64,000 nucleotides of DNA from Bariatricus massiliensis. GTDB lineage: Bacteria > Bacillota > Clostridia > Lachnospirales > Lachnospiraceae. The stretch spans positions 724,760 through 788,759 of the forward strand of contig NZ_LT574837.1 in NCBI RefSeq assembly GCF_900086725.1. The letters run 5' to 3'. This document shows, in pieces, positions 25,896-34,888 of the stretch (positions are counted from its first letter, which is position 1; each line of letters starts with the position of its first letter). The position numbers and the translations under genes were made by a program. A model generated the notes under the pieces. It saw nothing but the letters and a program-made list of their open reading frames with translations, was not told the DNA's origin and made no database searches.

Positions 25896-26061
25896 CTGGA
25901 TTTCCTCCTTCCATATTCATCTTTTCTCCGCCGCTGACTGCAGAAAGCCTGTCAGCGATTCGTTTTGACACGACACTGATTGCAATAAGTACATCCGATA
26001 ACTCACGGTCGAGTTCCTGACTTTTGCAGTCGTTCGTGCCTGTTCTGCATCGGTTTGTCAT
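25879..26061 (-). CDS. Small phage-type protein, first gene after leader RNA
   Basis: From the ATG at 26061 it encodes 60 residues (MTNRCRTGTNDCKSQELDRELSDVLIAISVV...) with a helical middle. A longer frame starts at 26139 but its extra residues come from the leader element and are not protein-like. Its ribosome site (AAGGAC) is in the pairing arm of the leader RNA. Its stop overlaps the next gene. Confidence 0.5.
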   Translation of the reverse strand: MTNRCRTGTNDCKSQELDRELSDVLIAISVVSKRIADRLSAVSGGEKMNMEGGNPDGKGK

Positions 26062-26140
26062 ACATTTACCGTCCTTTCCGAGGTGCTTTGTTTGCCCCTC
26101 TGAGAGTGAAAGGACATCCACTTGTGTTTTAAGAACCACT
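26062..26140 (-). promoter_or_regulatory. Conserved leader RNA element, copy A (before DUF2800/DUF2815 operon)
   Basis: On the minus strand GGTTCTTAAA, GTCCTTTCACT, TCAGAGG, then GGAAAGGACGGTA occur in the same order as in copy B at 21500-21582. GTCCTTTC pairs perfectly with GAAAGGAC, hiding the ribosome site. It begins just after the sigma-gene terminator. Position and downstream genes resemble the published DUF2800 RNA motif, but identity with that motif cannot be confirmed by eye. Confidence 0.62.
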
Positions 26141-26148
26141 ATTTCAGA

Positions 26149-26196
26149 AAAAAATATAAAAACCTGCTCCGCCGGATACTGCTGCGGCGGAGCAGG
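26149..26196 (-). terminator. Terminator of the sigma-like gene
   Basis: CCTGCTCCGCC and GGCGGAGCAGG pair perfectly (26163-26196) directly after the stop of the 26210-26719 gene and are followed on the minus strand by a long T-rich run. A classic rho-independent terminator. The leader element for the next operon starts immediately beyond. Confidence 0.85.
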
Positions 26197-26209
26197 CAGA
26201 GATTATCCC

Positions 26210-26719
26210 TTATTCAAAATCTTTTAATCTAGTCTTGAGTTTCAGCAATACCCTATGCTTGCGTTTGTTGACACCCTTTTGGCTCATGCCGATAACCTGT
26301 CCGATTTCGCTTTCACTATGGTCATTGCTGTACATTTCCATAATCGTGCGGTCGATTTCTTCCAGTTCATCAAGAGCCTTATGCAGTTCGTCAATCATTA
26401 CCTTCTTCATAACATCTGCTTCAAGGTCTGCTGTATCGACTGTTTCATACTCGGTTTCCTCGTACAGCTTATCCAGCGATGCCATCGACTCCTGCCTCTG
26501 CAGGCGCTTGTCCTCTTTCCAAAGCGGGCGCATATACTCGTAATACTGCTCCTTGGTGGCCTGAATCATGATGACACGCACTTTGCTATTGCCGATTCTC
26601 GTCCATACCACATCCGCCGGGTTAATACAGAAATCCTTGATGGTTTCCGCTGTTACCTCCATAGGGATGTAATACCGCTTGTTTTCACTGCTTGTCTGTA
26701 GATTTTCAAAATTGTACAT
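26210..26719 (-). CDS. Phage-type sigma-70 region 4 protein
   Basis: The C-terminal part of this 169-residue protein (LEEIDRTIMEMYSNDHSESEIGQVIGMSQKGVNKRKHRVLLKLK) is a sigma region 4 helix-turn-helix. The N-terminal half (YYIPMEVTAETIKDF, VRVIMIQATKEQYYEYMRPLWKEDKR) is typical of sigma-like proteins of Firmicute mobile elements. It may direct transcription of element genes. A hairpin (CTTCGGT ... ACCGAAG at 26723-26751) abuts its ribosome site, and a long structured leader lies upstream. Confidence 0.8.
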   Translation of the reverse strand: MYNFENLQTSSENKRYYIPMEVTAETIKDFCINPADVVWTRIGNSKVRVIMIQATKEQYYEYMRPLWKEDKRLQRQESMASLDKLYEETEYETVDTADLEADVMKKVMIDELHKALDELEEIDRTIMEMYSNDHSESEIGQVIGMSQKGVNKRKHRVLLKLKTRLKDFE

Positions 26720-26748
26720 TGTGTAGACCCTCCTTCGGTCTGATTACC

Positions 26749-26945
26749 GAAGTGAGAATCCACACAGGACATCCCATAATAATTGGCCATAAAAATGAAT
26801 CCTCACTTCTCAAATGGCCAACCGTCCCAGTGGGTTGACTGTTATTTACTTGTGTCCGTTTCGCCGCTCTGGGCACTGCTGATCAGGCAGTGAACATTGA
26901 AACGGGGTTTATATATAAAGTTGGGATTACTCCCAAGCTATATAT
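26749..26945 (-). promoter_or_regulatory. Highly structured leader upstream of the sigma-like gene
   Basis: Several inverted repeats fill this gap. GAAGTGAG (26749) pairs with CTCACTTC (26802) and TTGGCCAT (26783) pairs with ATGGCCAA (26814); the two are interleaved, so they form either a pseudoknot or competing structures. CCGTTTC (26856) pairs with GAAACGG (26899), enclosing CACTGC/GCAGTG. ATATATA (26911) pairs with TATATAT (26939), enclosing TTGGG/CCCAA. No reading frame fits. It is a candidate regulatory RNA in the 5' region of the sigma-like gene. Confidence 0.55.
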
Positions 26946-26954
26946 CAAAATTAA

Positions 26955-27008
26955 AACGGCAGTGTGACCCAGTTGCCCTTAAAGGCTTCTTGGGTCCGCA
27001 CTGCCGTC
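26955..27008 (-). terminator. Terminator after the 63-residue gene
   Basis: ACGGCAGTG (26956) and CACTGCCGT (26999) pair, with inner GACCCA/TGGGTC pairing; on the minus strand TTTTAATTTT follows. It ends the 27028-27219 gene. Confidence 0.75.
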
Positions 27009-27027
27009 TAAGCGTTCTGGCGGGTTA

Positions 27028-27219
27028 TTAACTTGCTTTCTGATATGGAAGATTCTCAATTTTGAGAGTTCCGTCTTGATTTGCTGTTATGCGTGTTATG
27101 TATCCTTTTATCACAATTTCCACAATTGTATGGTCTGTACTAAAATCACAAACACGCTTTCCTGCTTCATTTTTCCATGTTTCGATACGCTTCGCCTCCT
27201 CTCCAATTTCACTATACAC
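27028..27219 (-). CDS. Small hypothetical protein
   Basis: A 63-residue protein (MYSEIGEEAKRIETWKNEAGKRV..., ending DGTLKIENLPYQKAS) in front of the terminator at 26955. It is not recognised; its beta-rich middle (HTIVEIVIKGYITRITA) resembles small element proteins of unknown function. It is divergent from the ISL3-like gene. Confidence 0.45.
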   Translation of the reverse strand: MYSEIGEEAKRIETWKNEAGKRVCDFSTDHTIVEIVIKGYITRITANQDGTLKIENLPYQKAS

Positions 27220-27359
27220 ATTATATCAAAATCACTCGTTGCTAAAAAATTGTACTATTTAGTTCTTGGTGGTATTTTGCACAAATTTAATATTAAACTC
27301 TATTTTTATTTACTTTATGGTGGTATAATGTAGTAAAAAGAAAATAGGAGGACTATGCC
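27220..27359 (+). promoter_or_regulatory. Divergent promoter region before the ISL3-like/hsd operon
   Basis: TATAAT at 27324-27329 is a good -10 sequence about 35 bases before the TTG start at 27360, with AGGAGG between. The -35 box is weak. The gap also contains the promoter of the minus-strand small gene, so the operon and that gene share it. Confidence 0.45.
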
Positions 27360-28679
27360 TTGGGCAAGAAAACGTATAAAAAGACCGATGTTTCAAAAGC
27401 CAAAACTGAAAAGCTGGGCATTAGCAGCCTTCTTGTTTTAGATGACGAAAGTGATGGCAGTTCCTTTTCTGCCGTACATAAGCGCTATTTCAGAAATGAA
27501 AAATGTACCTGCCCTGCTTGTCAGTCACAAAAGACAAGGACATCAAAGGTAGTTACACGCAAGTTTAAGGATATCCTTACCGGCGATGATGGTTTTGAAA
27601 TCATTGACTTGATTTTCCATCAGCGTTATCTGCGATGTGATGGATGCAAGAGCAGTGTCTTTCCGGAGGATATAGATTTTTCAGAGAAAGGCAGTCGCTT
27701 CACTAACCGATTATCAGATTTATTGGCAGAGGGTACTTTCAGATATTCTTATAAGAAGGTATGCGATTTTTATGGTGTACCTGCTTCCACTGCTTCGGTC
27801 GGTGCCATCATGCGAAGACGAATTCAGTATCGTGAAGCAAATCAACCCACGCTCTCTACTCCATCGACATTAGCCATTGTGGAATTCCCTTATTACAGAG
27901 AACTGTATCCTATGATTTTGGGAATAGAGGGAAAAGAGATTTATTGTTTAGATATTCTGGTGGATTGCTCGGAAGCGACCTATATTAAGTTCTTCCGTAT
28001 GTTTGAAGCTAATAAAGTCAAACATATTTATATAGAACCGAACGAAGAATTGCGAAGTGCGATTGCAGCCTGCTTTCCCACTGTTCCACCGTGTCTCTCA
28101 CAAGAGTGTGTGCTACGGCATGGTCGCAATGCTTTTATTGAAATCATTCACTCTGATGGGAAGCGTTTTCCCGTAGTGCATAAAGACGATAAACTAACAC
28201 AAAACAAAAAATTCATAACCGGGCGTGATGTCTCTCAGATTAAACAAGGGATGAGCAACCGTCCACGGTTGAATAAAGCATACAATCAATTTCAGATGCT
28301 ATTAGATATTTTTGATGGCAAATGGGAGTATGGGGATCTCTCATCTTGGACAGCTTCAATTCCAGATGAACTATCGGAGTTTATAGATTTAATCGATATA
28401 ACGGAATTCTATGATGTCGAAATTCAAAATTCATTGCAGCCGGAGGAATCTCCTCCGACACAATATACTGCTGTAGTCAAAGGCATCTGTGATGCAATTA
28501 GTGAAATGCCCCACTGTATCTTTGATGTATTACGAGCCAGATGTATGCTGACTATTGCACATGACACCATCGCCTCAGATGATTGTGAAAAGCGATTAGG
28601 CATTCCGGCTGCAAGATTCATCGACAACATTAAGAAAATCACTGAAAATATCAAGGAGGAGCGAGAGTATGAACTCTAA
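27360..28679 (+). CDS. ISL3-transposase-like protein, catalytic residues lost, coupled to hsdM
   Basis: The TTG at 27360 follows AGGAGG at eight bases. The 439-residue protein has the ISL3 plan: an N-terminal zinc ribbon (Cys49, Cys51/54, Cys93, Cys96), a helix-turn-helix near 115-155 (FRYSYKKVCDFYGVPASTA) and the core region from 160. Where ISL3 transposases have their acidic triad in IDEF, T-x-D and D-x-F/H, this protein has IVEF (163-166), YIEP (214-217) and LSQEC (236-240), so the catalytic aspartates appear lost. No terminal inverted repeats were seen. Its stop overlaps the hsdM start by 11 bases, so it is the first gene of the type I R-M operon. Probably a domesticated DNA-binding protein or regulator. 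Confidence 0.7.
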   Translation: MGKKTYKKTDVSKAKTEKLGISSLLVLDDESDGSSFSAVHKRYFRNEKCTCPACQSQKTRTSKVVTRKFKDILTGDDGFEIIDLIFHQRYLRCDGCKSSVFPEDIDFSEKGSRFTNRLSDLLAEGTFRYSYKKVCDFYGVPASTASVGAIMRRRIQYREANQPTLSTPSTLAIVEFPYYRELYPMILGIEGKEIYCLDILVDCSEATYIKFFRMFEANKVKHIYIEPNEELRSAIAACFPTVPPCLSQECVLRHGRNAFIEIIHSDGKRFPVVHKDDKLTQNKKFITGRDVSQIKQGMSNRPRLNKAYNQFQMLLDIFDGKWEYGDLSSWTASIPDELSEFIDLIDITEFYDVEIQNSLQPEESPPTQYTAVVKGICDAISEMPHCIFDVLRARCMLTIAHDTIASDDCEKRLGIPAARFIDNIKKITENIKEEREYEL

Positions 28680-30450
28680 TGAAAAAATCCAAGTTGTTGG
28701 TACAAATATAGGAGAAAAGGCAAACCTTATCTGGAATGTGGCAAACTCACTTTTTGGGGCCTATAAACCGCACGAATACGGTCTGGTTATCCTGCCGATG
28801 GTTGTTATCAAGCGTTTTCATGACTGCCTTTTGCCTACGCAGGAGAAAGTATTGGAAACCTACGAAAAAGTAAAGCAATTGGCTGTCAAAGATGGCTTCT
28901 TGCGTAAAGCATCCGGCTATCGCTTTTACAATACCAGCAAATTCACTTTCGAGAAATTAAAAGCCGATCCCGAAAATATCAAGCCTAACTTTGAAGACTA
29001 TATCAACGGGTTCTCAGACAATGTAATCGACATTCTTGCAAATATGGGCTTCTTTACTCAGATTGAACGAATGACAGATGCCGGAGTCCTTTATCAAGTA
29101 ATCAGCGACTTCTGCAAAGACGATGCAGATATGGACCCTGAAAGAATTTCTGCAATTGACATGGGTTATGTATTCGAAAACCTTGTACAACGCTTTTCAG
29201 AAAGCTATAACGAAGAAGCCGGAGCGCATTTCACAAGCCGAGATATTATTTACTTAATGTGTGACTTGTTAACCACGAATGCAGACTTCTCTGATGAAGA
29301 TGCACCTGCAAAAACTGTATATGACATGGCAATGGGTACAAGCCAGATGCTCACTTGCATGGAAGAACGTGTTAAAGCATTGGATAACACGGCAGACATT
29401 ATCTGCTATGGACAAGAAATCAACCCCTTTACTTTTGGTATTGCAAAAGCCGATATGCTGATTCGTGGCGGAGACCCAGAAAATATGCAGTTCGGAAATA
29501 CGCTGAATGACGATAAGTTCTCAAGCTATACTTTTGACTACGTCATTTCCAATCCTCCATTTGGTATCGATTGGAAACGTGAAGCCGCTGACGTAGAGGC
29601 AGAACACAAAAAGGGCGATGCCGGAAGATTTGGCGTTGGACTGCCCGCTAAGTCTGATGGTCAGATGCTGTTCATGTTAAATGGTCTCTCTAAGCTAAAG
29701 GATACCGGCCGCATGGCCATCATTCAAAACGGCTCTTCTCTTTTCACAGGCGATGCCGGAAGTGGGCAGAGTGAAATCCGCCGTTACCTTATTGAAAACG
29801 ACTGGCTGGATGCCATTGTTCAGTTGCCGAATGATAGTTTTTACAACACGGGTATTGCTACCTATGTTTGGATTGTAACAAAAGATAAGCCGGAATCTCA
29901 CAGAGAGCAAGTGCTTCTGATTGATGCCAGCCAATGTTATGAGCAGCGCCGCAAGCCTATTGGTAATAAGCGCGTTGATATTACAGAGGATTGCCGTAAT
30001 TTAATCATCGGTGCCTATGGTGATTACATCACCCACAATTATACCCATAAGCTTGCCAATGGTACTGAAATCATCTGCAAAGCAAAAGTGATGGATGCTG
30101 TCAGCTTGGGATATAACAAAATTACCATCGAAAGTCCGCAGTTGGATGAGAATGGAAAGCCAATTAAGAAAGCAAAGAAACTGGTTGCGGATACATCAAA
30201 AAGAGATACAGAAAATGTGCCGCTTGATGAGGACATTGACGCCTATTTCGAGCGAGAGGTTCTGCCTTATCGTCCGAATGCATGGATTGACCGAAACAAA
30301 ACAAAAGTCGGTTATGAAATTCCGTTCACTCGTACATTCTATGAATATAAGGAATTGGAACCTGCTGCTGATATTGCAAAGCGCATAGAAAAGCATGAAC
30401 ACTCCATGATGGAAAAACTTCATGAATTGTTTGGGAATGGTGGTGAGTAA
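28669..30450 (+). CDS. hsdM: Type I restriction-modification methyltransferase HsdM
   Basis: The 593-residue protein has the N-terminal helical domain of HsdM (LIWNVANSLFGAYKPHEYG..), a target-adenine site SNPPFGIDWK near residue 294 (N-P-P-F motif) and the C-terminal DWLDAIVQLPNDSFYNTGIATYVWI region. The SAM motif I is a known variant (DMAMGTSQML, near 220) in place of DPxCGTGG. It forms the M2S1 methyltransferase with HsdS. ATG at 28669 lies inside the end of the ISL3-like gene. Confidence 0.92.
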   Translation: MNSNEKIQVVGTNIGEKANLIWNVANSLFGAYKPHEYGLVILPMVVIKRFHDCLLPTQEKVLETYEKVKQLAVKDGFLRKASGYRFYNTSKFTFEKLKADPENIKPNFEDYINGFSDNVIDILANMGFFTQIERMTDAGVLYQVISDFCKDDADMDPERISAIDMGYVFENLVQRFSESYNEEAGAHFTSRDIIYLMCDLLTTNADFSDEDAPAKTVYDMAMGTSQMLTCMEERVKALDNTADIICYGQEINPFTFGIAKADMLIRGGDPENMQFGNTLNDDKFSSYTFDYVISNPPFGIDWKREAADVEAEHKKGDAGRFGVGLPAKSDGQMLFMLNGLSKLKDTGRMAIIQNGSSLFTGDAGSGQSEIRRYLIENDWLDAIVQLPNDSFYNTGIATYVWIVTKDKPESHREQVLLIDASQCYEQRRKPIGNKRVDITEDCRNLIIGAYGDYITHNYTHKLANGTEIICKAKVMDAVSLGYNKITIESPQLDENGKPIKKAKKLVADTSKRDTENVPLDEDIDAYFEREVLPYRPNAWIDRNKTKVGYEIPFTRTFYEYKELEPAADIAKRIEKHEHSMMEKLHELFGNGGE

Positions 30451-30451
30451 G

Positions 30452-31762
30452 GTGGCTGAATACGAAACTATGAAGAATAGCGGAATTGATTGGATTGGTG
30501 CTATTCCATCCACATGGAAAACCTATACACTATATCAACTTGTAACACAAGTAAAAAACAAGAATTCAGACCTTCGTGAAGACAATTTGCTCTCTTTGAG
30601 TTACGGCAGAATAAAGAGAAAAGATATTAACTCCAATGGAGGTCTTTTGCCAGAATCCTTTAATGGCTATAACATCATTGAAGACGGAGACATTGTCCTT
30701 CGGCTGACAGACCTGCAAAACGATCACACCAGCTTGCGTGTTGGTTTGGCAACAGAGCGTGGCATCATTACCTCTGCATACACTACCCTCCACCCCATCA
30801 GAAAGGAAACAGCGAAGTATTTATACTACCTGCTGCATTCTTTTGACCTCAAAAAAGGTTTTTATGGCATGGGTTCAGGGGTTCGCCAAGGACTAAATTA
30901 TGATGAGGTAAAAGAACTCCGTGTGGTACTTCCTTCTGATACAGAACAAGTAGCGATAGTCACTTATCTTGATGAACAATGTAAGAAAATCGATATACTG
31001 ATTGCTGAAGCTAAGGATAGTATTGAGGAGTACAAGGAATGGCGAGCATCTCTCATACACAGAACAATAACAAAAGGATTAAATCCAAATACTGAGATGA
31101 GAGACAGCGGAATAGAATGGATTGGAAAAACTGCAGCCAGTAATCGCATTATCGCTCTTCGTTACTTCATTCAAGAATATAAATCGGGTCCTTTTGGCAG
31201 TTCATTGATAACAGATAAATTGGCTCGTGATGGTAACATTCTTGTGTATACCCCTGAGCATATAGCAAACCAATCGACTGTCAGCGACAAGAATTTGTAT
31301 TTACCTAATTCCAGACGTGAGGAAATGTCACAATTTTTCATTACTCCGGGTGATATTATTTTCCCGATTGTCGGTTCTTTAGGTCGTGCTATGCTTATCA
31401 CAAATGAGATGCCCGAAGGAATCATTAACCAAAGGTTAGCAAAATTCAGATTAGATACCAGCAAAATAGATACCAATTATTTTATGTGGCTTTTCTCTAA
31501 AAGCACATTTTTTCAACCTTTTATTGATGTTAATTGTAGGGGTTCTTTCATAGTTAACCTTACTAAGACCATTGTATATGCAATGCCTATTGTAATTCCC
31601 AATAGCATAGATGAACAGCGAACGATTACAAAATACCTCACCAATAAGTGCGGTGCTATTGATTCTCTCATTTCAGAGAAGCAATCGTTAATCGATGATC
31701 TTGATTCATATAAAAAATCTCTCATATACGAAACCGTAACAGGAAAAAGAAAGGTGGTGTAA
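30452..31762 (+). CDS. hsdS: Type I restriction-modification specificity subunit HsdS
   Basis: Two target-recognition domains are visible, each beginning with a copy of the MKNSGIDWIGAIPSTW / MRDSGIEWIGKTAAS motif (residues about 7 and 222) and each followed by a conserved helix (EQVAIVTYLDEQCKKIDILIAEA; EQRTITKYLTNKCGAIDSLI). The GTG at 30452 is two bases after hsdM; an ATG at 30437 that overlaps hsdM is an alternative. The bipartite target sequence is set by the two domains and cannot be read from the sequence. Confidence 0.9.
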   Translation: MAEYETMKNSGIDWIGAIPSTWKTYTLYQLVTQVKNKNSDLREDNLLSLSYGRIKRKDINSNGGLLPESFNGYNIIEDGDIVLRLTDLQNDHTSLRVGLATERGIITSAYTTLHPIRKETAKYLYYLLHSFDLKKGFYGMGSGVRQGLNYDEVKELRVVLPSDTEQVAIVTYLDEQCKKIDILIAEAKDSIEEYKEWRASLIHRTITKGLNPNTEMRDSGIEWIGKTAASNRIIALRYFIQEYKSGPFGSSLITDKLARDGNILVYTPEHIANQSTVSDKNLYLPNSRREEMSQFFITPGDIIFPIVGSLGRAMLITNEMPEGIINQRLAKFRLDTSKIDTNYFMWLFSKSTFFQPFIDVNCRGSFIVNLTKTIVYAMPIVIPNSIDEQRTITKYLTNKCGAIDSLISEKQSLIDDLDSYKKSLIYETVTGKRKVV

Positions 31763-31764
31763 GT

Positions 31765-34700
31765 ATGGCGAACAGTAAAACGACAGCAGACCGTATGGAA
31801 GCGTATTCAGATGCTTTCCAGCGACTGAACGAATCGGAAAAGCACTTCGAGGAGCATATCGAGAACTATCTAATTTCCGAAGAAGGTGGCTGGACAAAAG
31901 CTACCGATGCAGGATATTGCAGTGAAGAAAGCCGCGGCATGGCTTTGGACATTACTACGCTTACCAACTTTGTGCAGGCTACGCAGCCGATGGCATGGAG
32001 ACGCTTTGAGCGTATGTGTACCATCAGTCCTATTCATCAGTTCTACAAGGCATTTGAGAACGCTGTTACTCAAGACGGCTTAATCTCCGTCCTTCGTCAC
32101 GGCTTCAAACACCGTGGCATAAGTTTTCGTGTCTGCTACTTTAAACCAGAGTCCGAACTAAATGATTTAGCGAATGAACATTACAGTCAAAACACTTGTC
32201 AGTGCATCCGACAGTGGCATTACACAGAAGCAAACAAGAATAGCATTGACATGATGCTTGCAGTAAATGGTATTCCCGTTATTGCAATTGAACTCAAAAA
32301 TCAGCTTACCGGGCAGTCCGTAGATGATGCCATGCGTCAATGGGAATATAACCGCAATCCAAAGGAGTATGCTTTTGGATTTAATAAGCGTGTCTTAGCT
32401 TATTTTGCTTGTGACCTTTACAATGTCTATATGACCACCCAATTGAACGGTGCAGAAACTGTGTTTCTACCATTCAATCAAGGCAGCAACGGTCCCGGCA
32501 GAGATGGTGGTGCCGGAAATCCTCAAGCGGAGGACAGAAAATATGTCACAAGCTATTTCTGGGAGAATGTTTTACAGAAAGACAAATTGCTTGATATCCT
32601 CCAAAAATTTATAAGCTATGAGCGTTCCGAAAAGAAAAAAATAATGCCGGATGGCTCAACCAAAATAACTGTATCGTCAAAAGTGATTTTTCCTCGCTAT
32701 CATCAGTTGGATGTGGTAAGAGGTCTTGTTTCTCATGTGCGTGAAAACGGATCTGGTCACAACTATCTTATTCAACACAGTGCGGGCTCCGGCAAGTCAA
32801 ATTCTATTGCTTGGACTGCTTACCGCATGGCAAGTCTGCATGACGAAAACAATAATCCTGTTTTTGACAGTGTTATCATTGTCACAGACCGCCGTGTTCT
32901 TGACCAACAGCTGCAAGCCACAGTATCCGGCTTTGATCACACGCTTGGCAGCGTTATAACCATTGACGAGAAAAAGAACTCCGGGGATCTCAGAGATGCT
33001 ATTAACGAGGGCAAGCGAATCATTATTTCTACCCTTCAAAAATTCCCTGTAATTTATGATGAGGTACACTCCACAGTCGGCAGGCATTATGCTGTTATAG
33101 TAGATGAGGCACATAGCAGTCAAACTGGTCAGAGTGCATTGAAACTGAAGGCTGCACTTGCAGATGTCAGCGATGCATTAAAGGAATACGCTGAGTTGGA
33201 AGAAAAAGCTGTAGAGGAAATTGAAAAGAACGACCCTCTTGTGCAAGAAATGCTCAGTCAAGGCAAACATCAAAATATGAGTTTCTTTGCTTTCACAGCC
33301 ACCCCAAAAGGAAAGACACTGGAAATCTTCGGAGAACCGCAAGCAGATGGCTCCTTCCATCCATTTCATGTATATTCCATGCGTCAGGCGATTGAGGAAG
33401 GCTTTATTCTGGATGTACTCGCTAACTACACCACCTACAAAATGTGCTATAAGTTGGCAAAGAATGTGCCGGATAATCCGGAGGTTCCAACCTCTAAAGC
33501 AGTACGTACTATCCGCAGATATGAAGAACTGCATCCGCATAATCTTCATCAGAAGGCCGCTATTATTGTTGAGACTTTCCGTGATGTGACAAAGAAGAAA
33601 ATCCACGGTCAAGGAAAAATGATGGTGGTTACCGCTTCCAGACTTGCTGCTGTTCGCTACTATCATGAGATTAAGCGCTATTTGGAAACAAACAAATATG
33701 ACGATGTAGAAATCATGATTGCTTTCAGTGGAAGCCTTAAAGACCCTGATGACCCTAACGGAACAGAATATACCGAAACAGGTATGAATGTAGACCGTAA
33801 TGGCAACCGAGTAAAAGAGAGCCAAACTGCAGCTGTATTCCATGATGAAGGAAACATTTTGATTGTAGCAGAGAAATATCAGACTGGATTTGATGAGCCA
33901 CTCCTTCACACAATGATTATTGATAAAGAGCTGCGTGATGTTAAGGCTGTTCAAACACTCAGCCGTGTGAACCGAATTTACCCCGGCAAAGAGGATACTT
34001 ATATCCTTGACTTTGTAAATCCTGTGGAACGAATCAAAGAGGCTTTCCAACAATTCTATCAAGAAACCAGCCTTACCGAGGAAATTAACTTTGATTTGAT
34101 TTATACTACACAGAAAATCATCCGTGGCATGAATGTCTACACAGAGGAAGATGTTCAAAATGTTGCTAATATTTACTTTGACCCAGATGTCCGAAAAGCA
34201 AATACCACACAGGGACAAATCTCCAATGCTCTGAAGCCTATTGCTGATAAATATAACAAGTTAGATCAAGAACAGCGTTATCAGTTCAGAAGAGAAGTCC
34301 GTGCTTTTGCAAAATGGTATAACTATATCTCACAGATTACACGAATGTTTGATAAGGAACTCCACAACGAATATATCCTGTGTTCGTACCTTGGCAAACT
34401 TCTCCCTGCAGACCCAGCACCTGAGTTTGACCTTGACAATCGTGTTAAATTGGAATACTACCGCTTGGAAAAGACATATGAAGGCGCAATCGAGTTGGAT
34501 GAAACCACTGGCGAATGGAAGCCTACTACTCCCAAAAAAGCTGGTGCAAAAAAAGAACGCCTTACACCATTGGAAGAAATCATCGACAAAATCAACGAAG
34601 AATTCTTTGGAGACTTCACTGAGACCGACCGAGTTATTGTTGATACTCTGTACAACAAAATGAAAAAAGACTCAAAAGTCAAAAAAGCTGCAAAATCAAA

Positions 34701-34881
34701 CGACCAACAGGTGTATGAACGCAGTATTTTCCCAACAATTTTTGAGGATATGGCACAAGCCGCTTATGTAGAAAACATGGAAGCCTATGAGCAATTATTC
34801 ATGGATGCAGACAAGTATCGCATTATCCAAAAGGCTCTTGCAGAAAGGCTGTACCAAGAATTGCATAATCACGCCAAATAA
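31765..34881 (+). CDS. hsdR: Type I restriction endonuclease HsdR
   Basis: This full-length 1038-residue HsdR has a PD-(D/E)xK nuclease near the N-terminus (IDMMLAVNGIPVIAIELKN, with ELK near 174), Walker A HSAGSGKS near 338, DEAH at about 446, a TATPKG motif III and a helicase C-terminal domain (VQTLSRVNRIYPGK). It translocates DNA with ATP and cuts at a distance. It starts three bases after hsdS and is followed by a terminator, so hsdM-S-R with the ISL3-like gene form one four-gene operon. Confidence 0.95.
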   Translation: MANSKTTADRMEAYSDAFQRLNESEKHFEEHIENYLISEEGGWTKATDAGYCSEESRGMALDITTLTNFVQATQPMAWRRFERMCTISPIHQFYKAFENAVTQDGLISVLRHGFKHRGISFRVCYFKPESELNDLANEHYSQNTCQCIRQWHYTEANKNSIDMMLAVNGIPVIAIELKNQLTGQSVDDAMRQWEYNRNPKEYAFGFNKRVLAYFACDLYNVYMTTQLNGAETVFLPFNQGSNGPGRDGGAGNPQAEDRKYVTSYFWENVLQKDKLLDILQKFISYERSEKKKIMPDGSTKITVSSKVIFPRYHQLDVVRGLVSHVRENGSGHNYLIQHSAGSGKSNSIAWTAYRMASLHDENNNPVFDSVIIVTDRRVLDQQLQATVSGFDHTLGSVITIDEKKNSGDLRDAINEGKRIIISTLQKFPVIYDEVHSTVGRHYAVIVDEAHSSQTGQSALKLKAALADVSDALKEYAELEEKAVEEIEKNDPLVQEMLSQGKHQNMSFFAFTATPKGKTLEIFGEPQADGSFHPFHVYSMRQAIEEGFILDVLANYTTYKMCYKLAKNVPDNPEVPTSKAVRTIRRYEELHPHNLHQKAAIIVETFRDVTKKKIHGQGKMMVVTASRLAAVRYYHEIKRYLETNKYDDVEIMIAFSGSLKDPDDPNGTEYTETGMNVDRNGNRVKESQTAAVFHDEGNILIVAEKYQTGFDEPLLHTMIIDKELRDVKAVQTLSRVNRIYPGKEDTYILDFVNPVERIKEAFQQFYQETSLTEEINFDLIYTTQKIIRGMNVYTEEDVQNVANIYFDPDVRKANTTQGQISNALKPIADKYNKLDQEQRYQFRREVRAFAKWYNYISQITRMFDKELHNEYILCSYLGKLLPADPAPEFDLDNRVKLEYYRLEKTYEGAIELDETTGEWKPTTPKKAGAKKERLTPLEEIIDKINEEFFGDFTETDRVIVDTLYNKMKKDSKVKKAAKSNDQQVYERSIFPTIFEDMAQAAYVENMEAYEQLFMDADKYRIIQKALAERLYQELHNHAK

Positions 34882-34888
34882 TACTTTT

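Noticed and set aside
25219..25968. 249-codon plus-strand frame
   Set aside because: It runs opposite the DUF2800 gene and its neighbour, both with start signals and family or positional support.
27360..28679. ISL3-like gene as an active insertion sequence
   Set aside because: No terminal inverted repeats or target duplication were seen, the catalytic acids are replaced and the gene is coupled to hsdM.
33178..34218. 346-codon open frame on the minus strand inside hsdR
   Set aside because: It lies entirely opposite the conserved helicase part of hsdR, its product is not protein-like, and it has no ribosome site.
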